From Dromaius novaehollandiae (lineage: Eukaryota > Chordata > Aves > Casuariiformes > Dromaiidae), in NCBI RefSeq assembly GCF_036370855.1, contig NC_088100.1, forward strand, positions 39,320,563 through 39,384,562: DNA of 64,000 nucleotides, in the 5' to 3' direction. The notes below the pieces were generated by a model, which was not told the origin of the DNA, did no database searches, and worked only from the letters and a program-made list of their open reading frames with translations. The translations under genes and the position numbers were made by a program. Below, one piece after another: positions 26,501-41,054 of this stretch (the first letter of the stretch is position 1; every line of letters starts with the position of its first letter).

Positions 26501-29500
26501 GCTGAATTGCTACAAACCTGTCTGTAAATACAGATATTCCTCTTTGTAGGAAGGATATCCACTAAAAGCCTTCAAATACTGATTCTGTCAGCATTAAGAA
26601 ACCTATCTCCTTCACCAGCACCTACCTGTTACGTCCTGAATCTCTAAATCCTTTGGCAAATGGATTTCTATCGATCTTCAGACGAGTTATCTGTGAAGAC
26701 GGTTAAAGAGAGATGGTGAGAGTTCTGCAAATTCAGCTAAGTAACACAAAATATGACTCTCCTGACAGAACTAAGCTGACAGTGAAATCTTCTATCTTCT
26801 TTCACTTAAAGCAGAAAAATCTTTCCATTTGCATTAAGAAGGTTTTCTTGAAACACAGCAAAAATAAGGCCCAGCCTCGTGATCATTGTTTTCACAGATC
26901 CCCAGAGAAGCTAACAGGTATTTATGCTACCAAAAGGCAGGTTGCAATTCTGGCAAATGTCACTTTTCACCTAAGAGAGTACATTGCCTAACTGTGACAA
27001 AATTGAAATGAAATTTTATTTCTACATGGGTCAAGAAGGGGATGTGAAGAGAAGATTACCTGCAGGCCATTATCCTCTATAAAAACCAGCAAAAGAACAT
27101 AAATACTTGCAATTTATTTAAATACATGAGGTAGGTACGAAATAATTCTATTTCATTATTTACATGCTCTCCAGCTCCGAATGTCTATTGCCCCATTAAA
27201 CGAGGCAAAATTCTCACTGTAAAGATAACAAGGCATATATAACTTCCCAAAATATAACTGAAATAACATTTGCGGAATTAATAAAATGTCACAACACTAA
27301 ATATGGTGTAACTATTAGTGTTAATATTTACACAAGTGGTGAGAGCCAAACACTGGAGTCAGGCAACCTGCAGTTTATTTCTGACTCCGAAGCTGACTGC
27401 GTGGACCCAGATAAATTGCCGTTAATAATGCATAATGAATGCAGTTAATGAAAATGACTGCAACTTTCTCTGGGCCTCAGCCTCTCCTTTAAGATCCTGG
27501 GATACATTTTTCAGAAAGAGTTTTGAAAATATTGGCGTCAGGCCCAAATGTGCTTTAAAAATCTATCTGGACATTTATCTATATTTGAAGGTACAAAAAT
27601 ACCTTTAAAAACTAGACTCCTCTTTGCCTTGTGCTTCAGTGCTGCACTTGTAATGACGACACTATTAATGATGTTGTCTACCTAGACTGTGAGGTCTCCA
27701 CGACAGGGATTACTTTTTATATATGCCGCGTAGTTCACACAGCCTGAAGTCTCAGCTATAGCCTCCAGGCGCTGCTGCAATACTACTAGTGAAAGCTATT
27801 AAATATTAAAAGGGTTTAGTCAACACATTTTTACTAAGTGCTGTAATAAAAGAATCTCCTTTTCCCCTATCTTGTGCTTCTGTGGCCGACTCTGAGAAGC
27901 CTGTAAACTTCTAAGTAGAAAGCCCACTTTACCTGTTGATTTTGGTATGCTGTGACAGTAGTGAAAACTGTCTCTGGAAAGGAGAAGGCTTTGACCCCTT
28001 CTCCTGAAGGTATAGGCTTGACGGGGGACAGATCATCTCCACAGTCTTTCCGGATGACGTGGACACGAGGCTGATATTTATGCATAGAGTGCAGGATAAT
28101 CTATGCAATCAAAATGAAAGGAAAAAGATAACATTTATTAGAAAGGACACCCTGCTGTTTCAGGACTAATAGCTTTTTGGAACAGATTATGGCATGTGTT
28201 TACCATGCCATTTACTGGAAATGAAAAGTTTTCTTTAACCTCTGAAGGTTCTTATTACAGTAGTCTAATCCCTGTGCATTTACGTTATTGCCAAGCCTAA
28301 GCATTTAAAAATTATGACTCGGGAGCTTCAAATTCAGGAGACTGGCTTAACGAAATCAGGGGCGAAGTCCTGGTCCCCCTGCAATTAGGGAAGTTTTGTT
28401 GCTTTTTTCACTTGAGTCTGGATTTGATCTACTGAGATTAACAACAGCAGTATTTGCCTTTTGTTTTCAGAACCTTCGGGATATGCTTGGAGCATTTTTT
28501 TTCCCTGATATACTGAAGGCTGGAAACATACTCTGTTTTGAACGCAAGCTGAGACTCTCACACTCTGAAGGAGCAGAAACTTTGAATAAAATAACACCAA
28601 AATCCAAAAACTCCAAAATGTTAATCACCCTAAGTTTGTAGTAAGTATACACAATGAATATCAATACACAATCTCCTCACAACATACAACAGCTAAGTAT
28701 AAAAGATAAACCTACAAGAACTGCAAGAACTCACAGTGCATAAACACAAACATGTTTTCTGGTATTGCTCCCAAATTTTAGAGGGGACTTAAAGTGCAAA
28801 ATATTTCCTCTATTTTACTCTGTTTCACTTCAGTTAAACACTACTAAAATAGAAGATTTCAAGAAAATAAAATAATTGGAAGCTCAGCTATTATTTTTGG
28901 AAGGTCTAATAAATTAGTAACTCAATAAATAAATAGAGCTGTGGCTATTGGCCTGCTGAAACGCTAATCAAAATTCAGGGGAAGTTTTTTAATTTCCTGC
29001 TCCTCAAGTAGCCCCAGAATGTGTATGTGTATGTGCTCAGCCACTTCGCAGAGCCCTCCTGCCCAAACGCCAGATACCACGCAAGCTCCTTCATCCAAAT
29101 GACATAGAGAACATTACATTCATTTGGATAAACTAGAGTTTGGCTAGTTTAACACGCTTAGTTCTCACCAGATGACATGATCCCCTTTTGAAAAAGCCAC
29201 GTTTCTGGATAATCAGGGTTTTTATTAGCCTGTAAGTGGGGTTTTGACAATGACATCACAGGCTCCAATAAATTTGCTCAAGGCGCGCCCTACGGATGTT
29301 CTCATATGGGGCCTCTTCCCACTTTCTGAAAGCTTGCAGAGAGCAAGATGTTTTTACGTGTAAATGTGTATTCTCTTTTAGACAGTCCTTTCAGTTCTCT
29401 GTTGGCAAAGATCTAGAAAAGGACAAATGCAGACACATTCCTGAGCCTGCTCTCCTGTAAACACCCACTGATACAAGGGGAGGCAACAGAAAAATGACCA

Positions 29501-32500
29501 CGGAAGTCTCTATGCCATGGTTCCTACCCCTGTCGCTACTCGGTGCCTTGCCATTTGCCTCTGCACAACAGAGCACACCACGCCCTGCTCCCGCTCGCAT
29601 TAGCTCGCCCAGCAGTTTTGTGGTGCAAGTGAGCAGTTGGCTGCACGGCAGACGGGCCTGTAGACGCTGATGAGCCAGGTGGCTCTCAACGATTCTGCTC
29701 CTGCAGGAGAAGCAGTGAAGTCACAGCAGCGTGGAGATGTGCGCTGCCCACTCCTCATCTTTGGGAGCTAGTTCTCTCCCCAAAGGAACCTGGCTTGGCT
29801 CTGCGCAGTACTGAAATTTCCCATGTTGACACATTGTTACACCATTAGTGATCTGTAGCAGGGAATATTTTTTCTTTAGTATGGTGCCATGTACGACGGG
29901 ATCTGTTGTTAACGCCTAGGATTTTGAACTCTAGCTATATAATACGTAATTGCAGAGCCCTAGAGCAGTGAAGAGCAATACTATGTAAACAGTATATAAA
30001 ATGAGAGGGAGATGCAACATTTGGACATTTGGATGATGGACATTTTTTACCTCTATTATTATAAGCATCACCTAAAGTTGCCATCACGGAAAGGCTAAGG
30101 AAAAGGAGATCCCTGCTTTTCATTTCGTTTTGCTTGTGCATTTAGCAGCACAGACATTTAATGGTTTATCTGCAGAAGCAGCAACTTTCCCTTTGTACCC
30201 TTAAAAAACAACAAAAAAAACCCAGCCAGCGCAGGCGCCACCCAATGCCAAGCAGGGGCTGACATTACCTTCGACTCACTTTAAGCACCTTGCTCCTTCT
30301 AAAAATCCCTCGTGCCGTACGACCAAACCTCACATATGCCTCACACAGCTCCGCTGAAACTCGCACACGGAGCCAGCCAGCAGCAGCGCTCCACCTTGGT
30401 TTCGGCGCTACAAAGCAGAGTGTTTTGGTGGCAGTCTCCTCGGTCAGATGCTGATCTGCTCCTAGCAAAATCACCCATCTGAAATGGTACCTTCACTACA
30501 ACAGTGTTATAAAACAACCAGTCTATCTAAAACCTATTTAATTCAAACTTTCCTTTCACTTTTCAGCATGCACTACCCCAGGCTGGAGGCACCACAGCAT
30601 CACGTCCGAGCCCTCTGCCTTCTCCCCATGGTGTGCGAGCAAACAGCACAGCAGTACCAACGGAGAGAGAAACGGGACGGTGCCCATCAGCACCACATCA
30701 CCTCTTTGTGGGAGGATAAATATCTCTCCCCACATGCAAAATACCAGAGTTACCACATTTTGACCACAACAGCTGTCACGACACCGTTATTAACCGGAAA
30801 GCACCGCAGTACAGAGCCAGGGGGTGAGCAGGACAAGGCAGCAAGACAGGCTGCGTCCAAGGAAGAGGCTCCTGAGCAACTGCTGGAGCCACGCAAGGAT
30901 GCGCCGGGGCTGGGAAGAGGGAGTGCGAGATGGTGGAGGTGTAAAATACTGACCAAAGCATCGACGAACACACACAGCTCTTTCTGGCTACAAGTATCCC
31001 GGCCAACACAAAAGACATCCCAATTCTCCTGCCCTGCAGCCGAGCGGCACGTACATTACACCGCCGCTTCCCACCGGTGGCAAGGTCCTCACCTTGCTGT
31101 TTTCCACCCAGATCTCCCTCTACCCTCTCTGCAGAGCCCATGTATTCAGGCTTTCTGCAGGGAGAGAAGTGCCAGGAGCCAGGGACCAATGAATTCCCTC
31201 TTCACAAAGACCAAAATTGCAAGAGCAAATGCTGATGTTTTCCAGCTTTTCACTGTGACAAGAACATATAACTACCCACTGACTGGAAGCAGAGCTTACT
31301 ACTTTGAGCCAAGTCTGGGTAGCATAACAGTCTGCCTCTGCTTCCAGCCTAACCCCACTTTCAGATGGGCGAATGAAAAAAAAATCAAGAAACGATTAAG
31401 ACAATAACCATCTCATTTTCACTAAAAGTTAAAAAGATGTTCCTTTGCATTAAAAAATACCTAGTTGAAAAGCACAGAAAATAGCACAAAAATATTGACT
31501 TCCCCCCCCCATTGAAATTCAGACATAAAACAGCATCAAAATCAAAAAATCAAACTGCTCTCATCAGACCGAGAGACTGATTTTACAGTGCAGCGCTCAC
31601 TCCATAAACGGAAGATGAGAGGCATTAACGTATGAAAGGGGGAATGTCAAGAGCATGCACTTCTCAGTGTCAACTGCAAAATACAGATTTACCTTTCTCT
31701 ATCCTAACAACTCAGACGAAAGACACAAATGCCACAGTGTATGTCTTAAATTTGTCATCAGGCCTTAACGTCTCTGTAGACACGCTAACTCTCCAAAGTA
31801 GGGAATTCACTCTGGGGCTTCCTTTTGAGGACAAAAATACACAGGGAAAATATATCTTTACTAATTTGGCTTCATCTTCTCAGCCTGCAAGCGGACCCCA
31901 CCTGTCAGAGCATCCTAGGTGCAGATGAACTGCAAAACCTCTCCACAGAACAGCACTATACGATCACATAGTCACAAACTGCCACTCCGAACTGATGAAA
32001 ATAGCAGCAGGCAAGCAAGAAGTCCAGAAAGTGTCTGAGCGGCAAAGCAAGTTGGCTGATTTAACAAGAAGCTTCCCCAGGCCAGCACTGCCATTTACCA
32101 CAGGGCCCAAAGCAATGCAATGGGAGCTGGCTGCCATTAATTACTGCCGTAATATAAATAGTACGTAGAAACACTGCCTTATCCTCTGTTTGCTGATGTA
32201 GTCCCCATTCCCACAAACACAAGCCGCTTCTGTCAGTGACTCTGCGAGTCAATCCTCTGGGACAGGTAAAAGGGCTCTGGATCGAGCTCCTTCTAACACC
32301 CAAAGACTCAATAAAAATCAAGCGCGCAAGAACAAAACGTAGCCCTCAAATTTTAACATGGAAACTCCACAAAAGCTGTCACCTCTGAGGAGAACAGAAA
32401 GAACAAACAAGCAGTTGCAATAAAGGTACAGCTCCAGGATCAGACACAGCACGGAAAGTATACCAAAAAAAAAACAGCAAAATCTTGACTTTGATTAAAC

Positions 32501-35500
32501 TACCGGAGGAACGAAGGCAGAGCATAGAGACCTCATGGAGTTTTCTCTGAGCCATTCTGCCTAAGCAGAAAGAAAAAAAAAACAGAAAAAAAGCTTTCTA
32601 ATAACCTAAAATATAACCCATCCCCATAAAAATAAATATTCTAGGGATGGTATGGCCTTGACCCCTAGATCTTCTAATCCACCATCCCTCCCCCGGTACC
32701 CTCTTGAGAAAAATGGTTCCTTCCTGCTTATGAGAAACAATTGTTTTTTATATTCATCACAAAATATGATTATTCGTTTTCCATTATTGCTGGAGGCATT
32801 CAGAGGCTACACAGTTTTTTCAATACAGCATTCCACACTACCATAGCTTTAAAAGAAAAAATGTACCCATTGGAAGAGACACTTCTCTGCTTTCTGCTTT
32901 TGCCTTTTCTGGTAATTATGAATGACATGTTTGCAATTTCCCAGATTTGAGAAATATGAAATTATTTTACAGTCATCCTTCTTTTGTCCTTTTATTTTAA
33001 TACTTAAATTTCCATTTTGGGGAGGAGGGGTGCTGCTGCAGCTCTGAATCAGTTCAATGTGTCTCACATCACTGCACTAGAGCTTTACTTCACTAGTTTC
33101 CAAATCAAAACACTTAACTACAGACCAGAAAATTTATATTCCTCCACATTATGAATAATGGTGTGCTGTGTACACTACACAGGTTTCAGTTCAGAATAAA
33201 AACAAAGCTAAGATCTGGGATGGAAAAACAGAGTAATACAGTTCTCTACATATCCAAGATTTTATCACAGGGCAGCCTGTGACTGCAAGTGCCTGGGCAG
33301 ACCACTGTATCCACACATCGCCCCTCCGAAATGGCTGAGTACAAAAACCAGCTGGCACGCTCTCCGTTTGCAGAAGCAGCATTTTACCCAGTCACATCTG
33401 CTTCACTTGTTAAAGCCTTTATGATAAACTCAGGACTCAGCGAATGCAACTCCTGCTCAACAACCATCACAAATAAATACACAAGTACTGGGGAAACTAC
33501 AGGAACTACCTGTGCTAATATTTACTCAAACGAACCTTGCCAAATCAGACCCCTAAACTGTAATTCTGGAGATAAACAACATAAAGTGTCTTTTTTTTAA
33601 CAGTCCTAAACAGAAGCATTGCTAATTCAAAAGACGTAAATACCCACATGTTCTTTTTCAGGAAGAATGTGATAAAATTAAGAACAGTATTATATGAAAG
33701 GGAGCCGCTCCATCCTGGTTATCGCATTCACTAGCTCAGTCCAGCCCATCTCCTGTATCCTATGTCTGTAACATAAACGTCTTAACTCTTGCACAATTTG
33801 ACCACAGTCTTGAGTTAATCTCCTCTGCAAGCACACAGGAAAAAAAAAAACACCCTCATGCTGATACTTGGAATAAGTTTTGACAAAATATCTGGCTTCA
33901 TGTCACAGAGTTACAGAGTTACAACTACACTGCAAGATACACATAGTATCTTTGTACTGCCTGGCAGGTACCTTTTCTTGCACTTCTTTCAGGGGAAGAG
34001 AAAGTATCCTGCTTAACAGATTGGGCTGTGTTAAGGTCAATGGAATCCACATCCTGTCTCAAGACTCGCCTCTTACATCTCAAAACTCCACCACTTGGAA
34101 TTCAGCGCTCCCTTTGAAAGCAAGCCAACACTTGCTATTTATTACTGGATTTTACAAAATTAAAGACTTCACCCCTACTAAAAATGATTCTCATTTTTTA
34201 ATTATTTCCTAAGGTGTCAAGTAAAACTATTCTAAGGACTGCTGGAAAGATGCTGGCTTACATCTGTCGTGTTTCAACAGTTTTGAAGAGAAAAGGAAAT
34301 ATTAACGTAACACGTTTTGTCACATTAGATAATGTCATAGCTAAACAATTCAGAACTTGCAAACAGAACACTCATACTGCAAACGTCTTGGCCAGCTTTT
34401 TCAGACATAATGAGCCTCAGCTGTGAAAGGGTCTTGCTTCATAAGGTACGTAATAAATCATTACCGGAGCAAACCCAGCTCCCATGTTGTTCGTTTTTGA
34501 CTGCAATTATTAACACCTCATGGGATTTCACACAACTGTTTAGGTTAAGAAAATAGTTAAGTGTGTTTTTATTCACATGAAGTTATTACACACTATTAAT
34601 GTTTCTCCTAGCCACTTGTGAGTTTAAACATGCTTTTTGATTAGAGCAGAAGTTGTGAGTAGCACACTTGGTGGGAAAACACGAGAGCAATTCTGTCCCT
34701 TCACATTAGGCAATTTCGCCTTGTAACGCCTTACTTTGCAGGATTTTGAGGGGGGAGTAAAACAGCATGCTCTAATAAGCAGTTAATTATCAGGCTGGGA
34801 AGTAAGCAGATCTTAGATCTGGACAGTAAACTTCCAAAACAGCTTCGAAAAGTCAAGCCAGTTCCCGGCACCCCGAGGCTGTACGTCAGCCCGCCAGGGC
34901 TGAGCCCGTGCCGGGGCACACGGCAGGCGAGGGAGCACTCACGTGGCCCTGGTCATCCAGCTCGTTGTTGGTGAGCTTCAGCTTGTCGAAGCTGATCACT
35001 TGTCTCATCCACGTCTCCCCGGAGGCGGGGGAATCGGGGTGAATGTACACGCGGGGCGGCACCGGCGAGTCCGCGTTTCCAGCCACCATCCACTTGGAGC
35101 TATGGTAAACGTACCTGCAAAAAGAAAAGCAGTGTCGGTAACAACAAAACCCAGAACAATTTATCTGGAATATCTATTCCGTATTAACCTATTAGGGCAA
35201 GAACCTTTAACAAACATGAAAAGGCGATAAATAAAAGTTATTCGGTTTCAAAACCTCAGTTCCAGTAACTATAAAAGGCAGGCTAAAAACCATGCTCTCA
35301 TCTGACCTCAGTCTTGTTAAAATCAGTAACAGTCTTTATGCCGACCTGCTCGCTGAGCTTCAAGCTGGTTTCAGTTCACTGAGCGAGTGCTGCAGCTCTG
35401 CTCTAACCAGGCATTAGCACACGGGCAGATCTGGTTCTTAATTTATCAAATCAAGGAATAATTCCGTATTTGGAAGGTTCAACATGCTGAGTCTAAAGTA

Positions 35501-38500
35501 AGAGTCTATGGATAAAGCTATTGAAGGGAAAGCATAGATTATGACTGTGAAAAATAATGAAACTATGTCGAATGATGTTCTTGCTGTTTCTGCAAGACCA
35601 TATTAATTTTCTTTAATAGTATTGCAGAAAGGCTTAAAAACGTAAAAAACCACAGCCCATATTTCATTTGATAGGCCAATGCTGACAAAGTCATTTTCTA
35701 ATAAAAGTAGTGCCTACTTCCGGAGGAAACTTAAGGCAGATACTCCATGGGACAATTTAAAAAGGACTAATTAAAAAAGTCAAGGTATTTTCCCTTTCAA
35801 GTACAGTAAGATTCCTGAAAATTAGCTGTATTTTTTATAAAAACATGAAAGACTCCACCAAATCATATGCTTGTACAACTCAGTTCCTTAAGAGAAAATT
35901 AGAAAACGACAAACAACAATCAGAAATGAAAACAAAATGATCCAAAACATGCTTCGTGCAATTCATACCAAGCTGTAAAACTAAAATCTAGAACCATGGC
36001 GAAGTCTTTTCCTGGAGACAAGTTCTCAACCCTAAATCATACAGCCAACTGTTTTAATATTTTTCATTTATTTTATATTTCTTGTTTTATAGGAAATATG
36101 TCCTTTTCCTGCCAAAGTAAGTAACTTCCAAAATATCAATAATGTGTTTCAAACAAGAGCTTAAGCTTCCAGAAAGGTCTAATTTTTGCTAGAACTCTAG
36201 ATCTAATTTTCTTCATTTCCATTTAGTTTTGGTATCTGCTATGGTAGCAAAGATTAAGCTTAATATATGACTTCTATTGTATTTTTCAAATATGAAGATC
36301 CTGCAGGACACCCAGTTTGTAAAGCCACATGAACAGTAAATTTAAGTAACAGTCAGTAATAAAAGGATGCAGAGATTGTGGTGCTCAAGCAATGAAGAGG
36401 GAAATTAAATAAAACATCAACATCTAGCAGGAAGATAAAGGAAAGGTACTAATATATAATTACATAAATTTAAGTTTGCCAACTAAGAAAATACTGCCTT
36501 TCATACCACTTTTAAGTTACTTCAGTTACTTGGGGATTGCGCTGTAACAGTGGGCAGACAGCACAGATCAGCATGAATGTATTTATTTTAAATGATACAC
36601 TGCTTAAAACCTCATACTAAATATTACTGTCATTTTTAATATTAACATTTTTGTTCAGTTTGGAACATTTACCTTGCTTTTTGTATGAATTAAGAAATAG
36701 TTCAGACCTTCTAGGAACAACATGCTTAGATTGCTAAGTAAATGCACGCTTGCAACACAAAGCAACACAAGGACTTTCCATTTTAACTGAACTGCATGGG
36801 TTCAAAAAAAAATCCATCTTTTCCCTGTGGCACGGACAAAAAAAAGCCTCCTCTGATTACATGTACTGTATGTCCTCAGCATTTATATCTTCACCTTGTT
36901 GAAAAATAAGAAAAAGTTACAATGGTCATTAAAAAATGTCTTATGTACCACACTAGAAAAGGACAAAATTACAGTCAATGAAGTAAGGACACGCAAAAGA
37001 CACAGGGCAGTGTTTGTCTAGGAAACATGGAAGCATTCCTGCAGAACCAATCTTTCAGTCTTCATCTGAAATGTTCCTATTTCTACAATTAAATCTGCAG
37101 TGGTTTTCCCTAAATTATACTAAGTATATGGTTGAAATAATCAAAACAGCAATTGGTAAGGTCCCAATCCTGTCTCCATTGAACTACTTGGCAAAAGTCC
37201 TCCTGGCTTCTATGGAGAATGGGATCAGGTTTGCAAAGCAAGAGCTACAAAATGTGTACAACACATAGCAATAATTTTTCTGTGGGCCCAATCCTGCAAA
37301 AATTTCTATGGAACAGTAGTTTCAACAGCATCCAGCTAGCTCCCTAGAAACAGGACTGTCCTTGCATCAAGAGTTTAAGCACATACTTCCTAATTTCAAG
37401 TGTTCAAAGAATATCTTAGTTTCCTTCCTCACATGATTCTTCAGAAAATGCCATTAGTTTGTTTAAAAAATAGTAAATAGAAAAACTATCCCATCTGAAT
37501 CTAAGCAACCAGCTAGTGAATATATGAATGATAAACAGCTATTAAAATAAATTAAATAATTAGTTTGAAGCACGACTGAGAAAGTTTGTATGAATTATAT
37601 TCTAATGCCTTTTAATTAGACATTAATGCTATTAATGCTATTAATGTTATTAATGTTAAGGTTAATATCATTTAGCACTAGAAAAATGTGTATTTTCGTA
37701 TTTATTTGTTAATGGGAAATAATTCCCACTGACATGAAGTAGATTTAAGCCACTGATGAGGAATGAAATCTGATAACAACATCTCTTTGACTACACTAAA
37801 ACTGCCGTCTGTGAAAGCAAAAAACTCTGAATATCTGCCTTCAGTACATATACAACATCAGCCAAATGTATAAAGAACTTCAATAAAACTGCAGTTGTTT
37901 TTTGCATACTTGGCAGAATGCTCTTTCTTTTTTTTTTTAACTGTGCTGGGTTGAAAACAGGAATCTGAAGGAGAGTTAAATGCTACCTTCTGCTAATTTA
38001 TATACTGTTAATATTTTCTTCCAATAGCCAAGATCCCTATGACTTGCATCATAAGTTTTGTGCCTTAAAGTCACCATACCTGTATCTTTTGTTATCCACT
38101 GGCACAATATCCATAGCAATGTAATACTGCTGATGTGGGTCTAAACCTGAGATCTTCACTCTCATTGCGGGAAACATCCGCCTGAACACAGAAAGAGAGA
38201 GGTCATTTTTAATACGAAACAGACTTGGGAACGATTGTATAGGCAAAGTAACCAGTTCGTGGGATTTTTCTTGTTCTTCCTTTCAGCCTACAGAGTCCTT
38301 TCTGACGATTATAGCTACATAGGCATGAAATGGCCCATTCGATATGTCAAAACAGATTTTTAAAGTGCATTTACTTGAACAATGCTTTGTATGTTTTGAG
38401 ATATGCTTTGGGAGTACGACTATTACCACATCATTTCAACTTTATTGTTAGACAGTAAATCATTTTGTTTTGAGACTATTTTAGTAGTACATGCATTTAA

Positions 38501-41054
38501 AGCCCGTTAGAGATATTAACTAGAACTGTATTTCTGGAGATGTGCAAATGCCATCTCTTACCCGGGAAGACCAATACTGACAGAAATGTAAATCGTCAGT
38601 CAGGTTTTAACAGACAGCAGCAAATGGTGTGCCATTTATATATCAGCAAATTATAAAGTTAAATCCACGGTGATACAATTATAACACTACAAGGATGCAG
38701 TTATAAAACCCAATGTGCCATGCTGTAACCAAACAATATGGTCTTTATTGAGACGGGACTTCCTGTCTGCAACCTACTAAAGGTGAAGTGCAAGAGTTAC
38801 TCTGTGTTTGAAAGGCATAGTAAAACTTCTTTATTGAAAGCAGAAACGAATGTACAAGGTAATTTCTAAAAAAAAAAAAAAATACATTCACAATTAAGAT
38901 CATTCTGTGGGGAAAGTGGAATAATTAACTGATGCATAGATTGTAACGTAAAAATACATTTCGTAATTCACCATACATTTGGCATGCCTTTTAACTAAAA
39001 AGTTAATTTTTGTGGCCAAAAAGAAACATCAAGACAACGAGTTCACCGCAAGCTAACGAAAGGTGCATTTCTTTCCATTATAAACCTGAGAGCCATTCCA
39101 GTCTATACAGTATTTGCTGCTGTTCTAAAAAAATTAAAACTAACTAAATTTATTAATTAAAACCCGTTACTGGAAAGAAAAAAGCTATCTCTATTATTTC
39201 TGACTAAACAGGAGGGTAAACCTCACTGCGGTTAACTAGTTTTTGCTGTTATTTCAGTGCACCTGTAAGATAAAAAAGAAAATCGCGGACTGGACTCTCT
39301 TAGGACAAATGTTGCTTTGTGCTGTTTAAGACTGCATTTCGGTCATTAATAAAGCCTCTCTGAAAACGCAGAAGGCAGCATATGGATTCAATAAAATATG
39401 TTTTTGTAATTTCTAATAAGTTGAGATACTTTTATACTATCCAGGTTTTCCCCATGTGCAGCCACTGGAAAGGGGGAAAAGCGTCCCTTCGGAGGCGCAC
39501 GGCGCTCGCCGACTTTGCCCTAATGAGCAGGAAACCTAAAGCGCCACATGCTCCTGTGCCCGTCTAAAATTATCGCGACCGCCCTGCCTCGTAAATCAGC
39601 CTGCTCTGCCCGCTCTGATGCGCGGGCGCGCCGGGGGCCGCGCGGGCCATCCGCCGCCCCGCCGCGCCCCGACGGCCGCCCGCGCCCGCCGCGCCCGCGC
39701 GTGGGGCCGCCCGCGGCGCCGTTACCTGCCCGCCTTGGTGATGATCATCTCGGTGCCGATCTCGTGGAAGCGCTTCCAGAGCTCGGCGCCCTGCAGGTCC
39801 ACGCGCGGCGCCTGCGGCGCGGGCGGCGGCGACCCGGCCCGCGAGCCCCTCGGGGAGCCGCCGGGCGACGCGGCCGGGGAGCCGCCGACGAAGCCGTCCT
39901 CGCCGCCGCCTGCGGAGAGAGCGCAGCACAGGGGCAGCGCGGGCGGCCCGCGGACGCGCTGGCAGGCGCGGGCAGCCGCCCACCCCCGCGCCGGCCCCGT
40001 CGGGCCGAGAGGCCGCGGCGCCGGGCGGGCTCCGGCCGGGCGAGCCGCCCCCGCGGCCACCCACGGCAGCGCTGCGGCGGGGACACGGGCCTCGCCAGGG
40101 CCGCGCCAGGCCCGCGGCCTTGCGCGCTGGGCCGCGCACCCCCGGCGTGGCGGCGGCCGCCCGGCTCGGCGCGGCGCGGCTCGGCGCGGCGCGGCGCGGG
40201 GCCGCGCTGGGCGAAGGCGCCGGGCGCGGGTCCGTCAAGCGAGGCCGGCGGCGCGTTTCGTTGGGGCGCGTTTGAACTTGACCTCCGCCGCCGTGGCCTC
40301 GTCCCGCCTGGATCTGACAGCGACCTCGGGAACGCAGCCGCGTACGTGCGGTGGGCAAACACATGTGCACGGCATGCATTTGCGCACATGGATAATTCCA
40401 TATATACATATCTGTATTATAGGCACACACATTAAAAAAATTTTTTTCCTATATAAATATATATTATATGCATATAAAGTCTTTTTCCCCTGCTGGGAAA
40501 CGCATCCCCGCGTGTCGCTGCTCCGCGCCGCGGCTCGGCGGGCCGCCGCGCACCCACCGTCCGCTCCCGCGGGCCGGGCCGGGCCGGGCAGCACGGCGAG
40601 GCGGCTCCCCGCGCCGGGGTCCGCGGCAGTGCGGGCGGGCAGTGAGCCGCGGCCCCCGCTCCCGGAACGAGTTTTGGCCACCGGCTCGCTCGGCACGCGT
40701 GGCGGGGGGATTTCTTTTCTCCTCCAGCGTGAAGAAGAATTACGGGGGGAAACGAGGGAAACAGGCGGCTCTCGGGGCCGGGGCTGGCCGGGGAGCGCGG
40801 GCGAGGGAAAGCCGCGGTCCCGTCGGAGGGGCCGGCCTGCCTCCAGGGGAAGCGGCGCTGCGCGGGCGCTGCGCGGCGCTGGCACTCACCGGCGGCTCCG
40901 CGGGCGGCGCAGCCCAGCTCCATGTCGCCGCAGGTCCTGGCGGCGGCGGCGCCCGCGCCCGCGCCCGCGGACGAGCCCTTGGTGCCGCCGCCGCTGCCGC
41001 CCTCGTCGTCGGCCGCCTCGTCCTCGCCGCCCAGCTTCCGCCGCTTGGGCTGCC

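Larger units (their letters stand above)
26691..27932 (-). other. TBX18: TBX18 intron 5
   Basis: A 1242-bp intron, phase 0, GT-AG. It carries two ancient repeat fossils, a MIR-like copy at about 27330-27500 and a LINE-3'-end-like piece at about 27679-27800. Neither is antisense to an exon. Confidence 0.85.
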
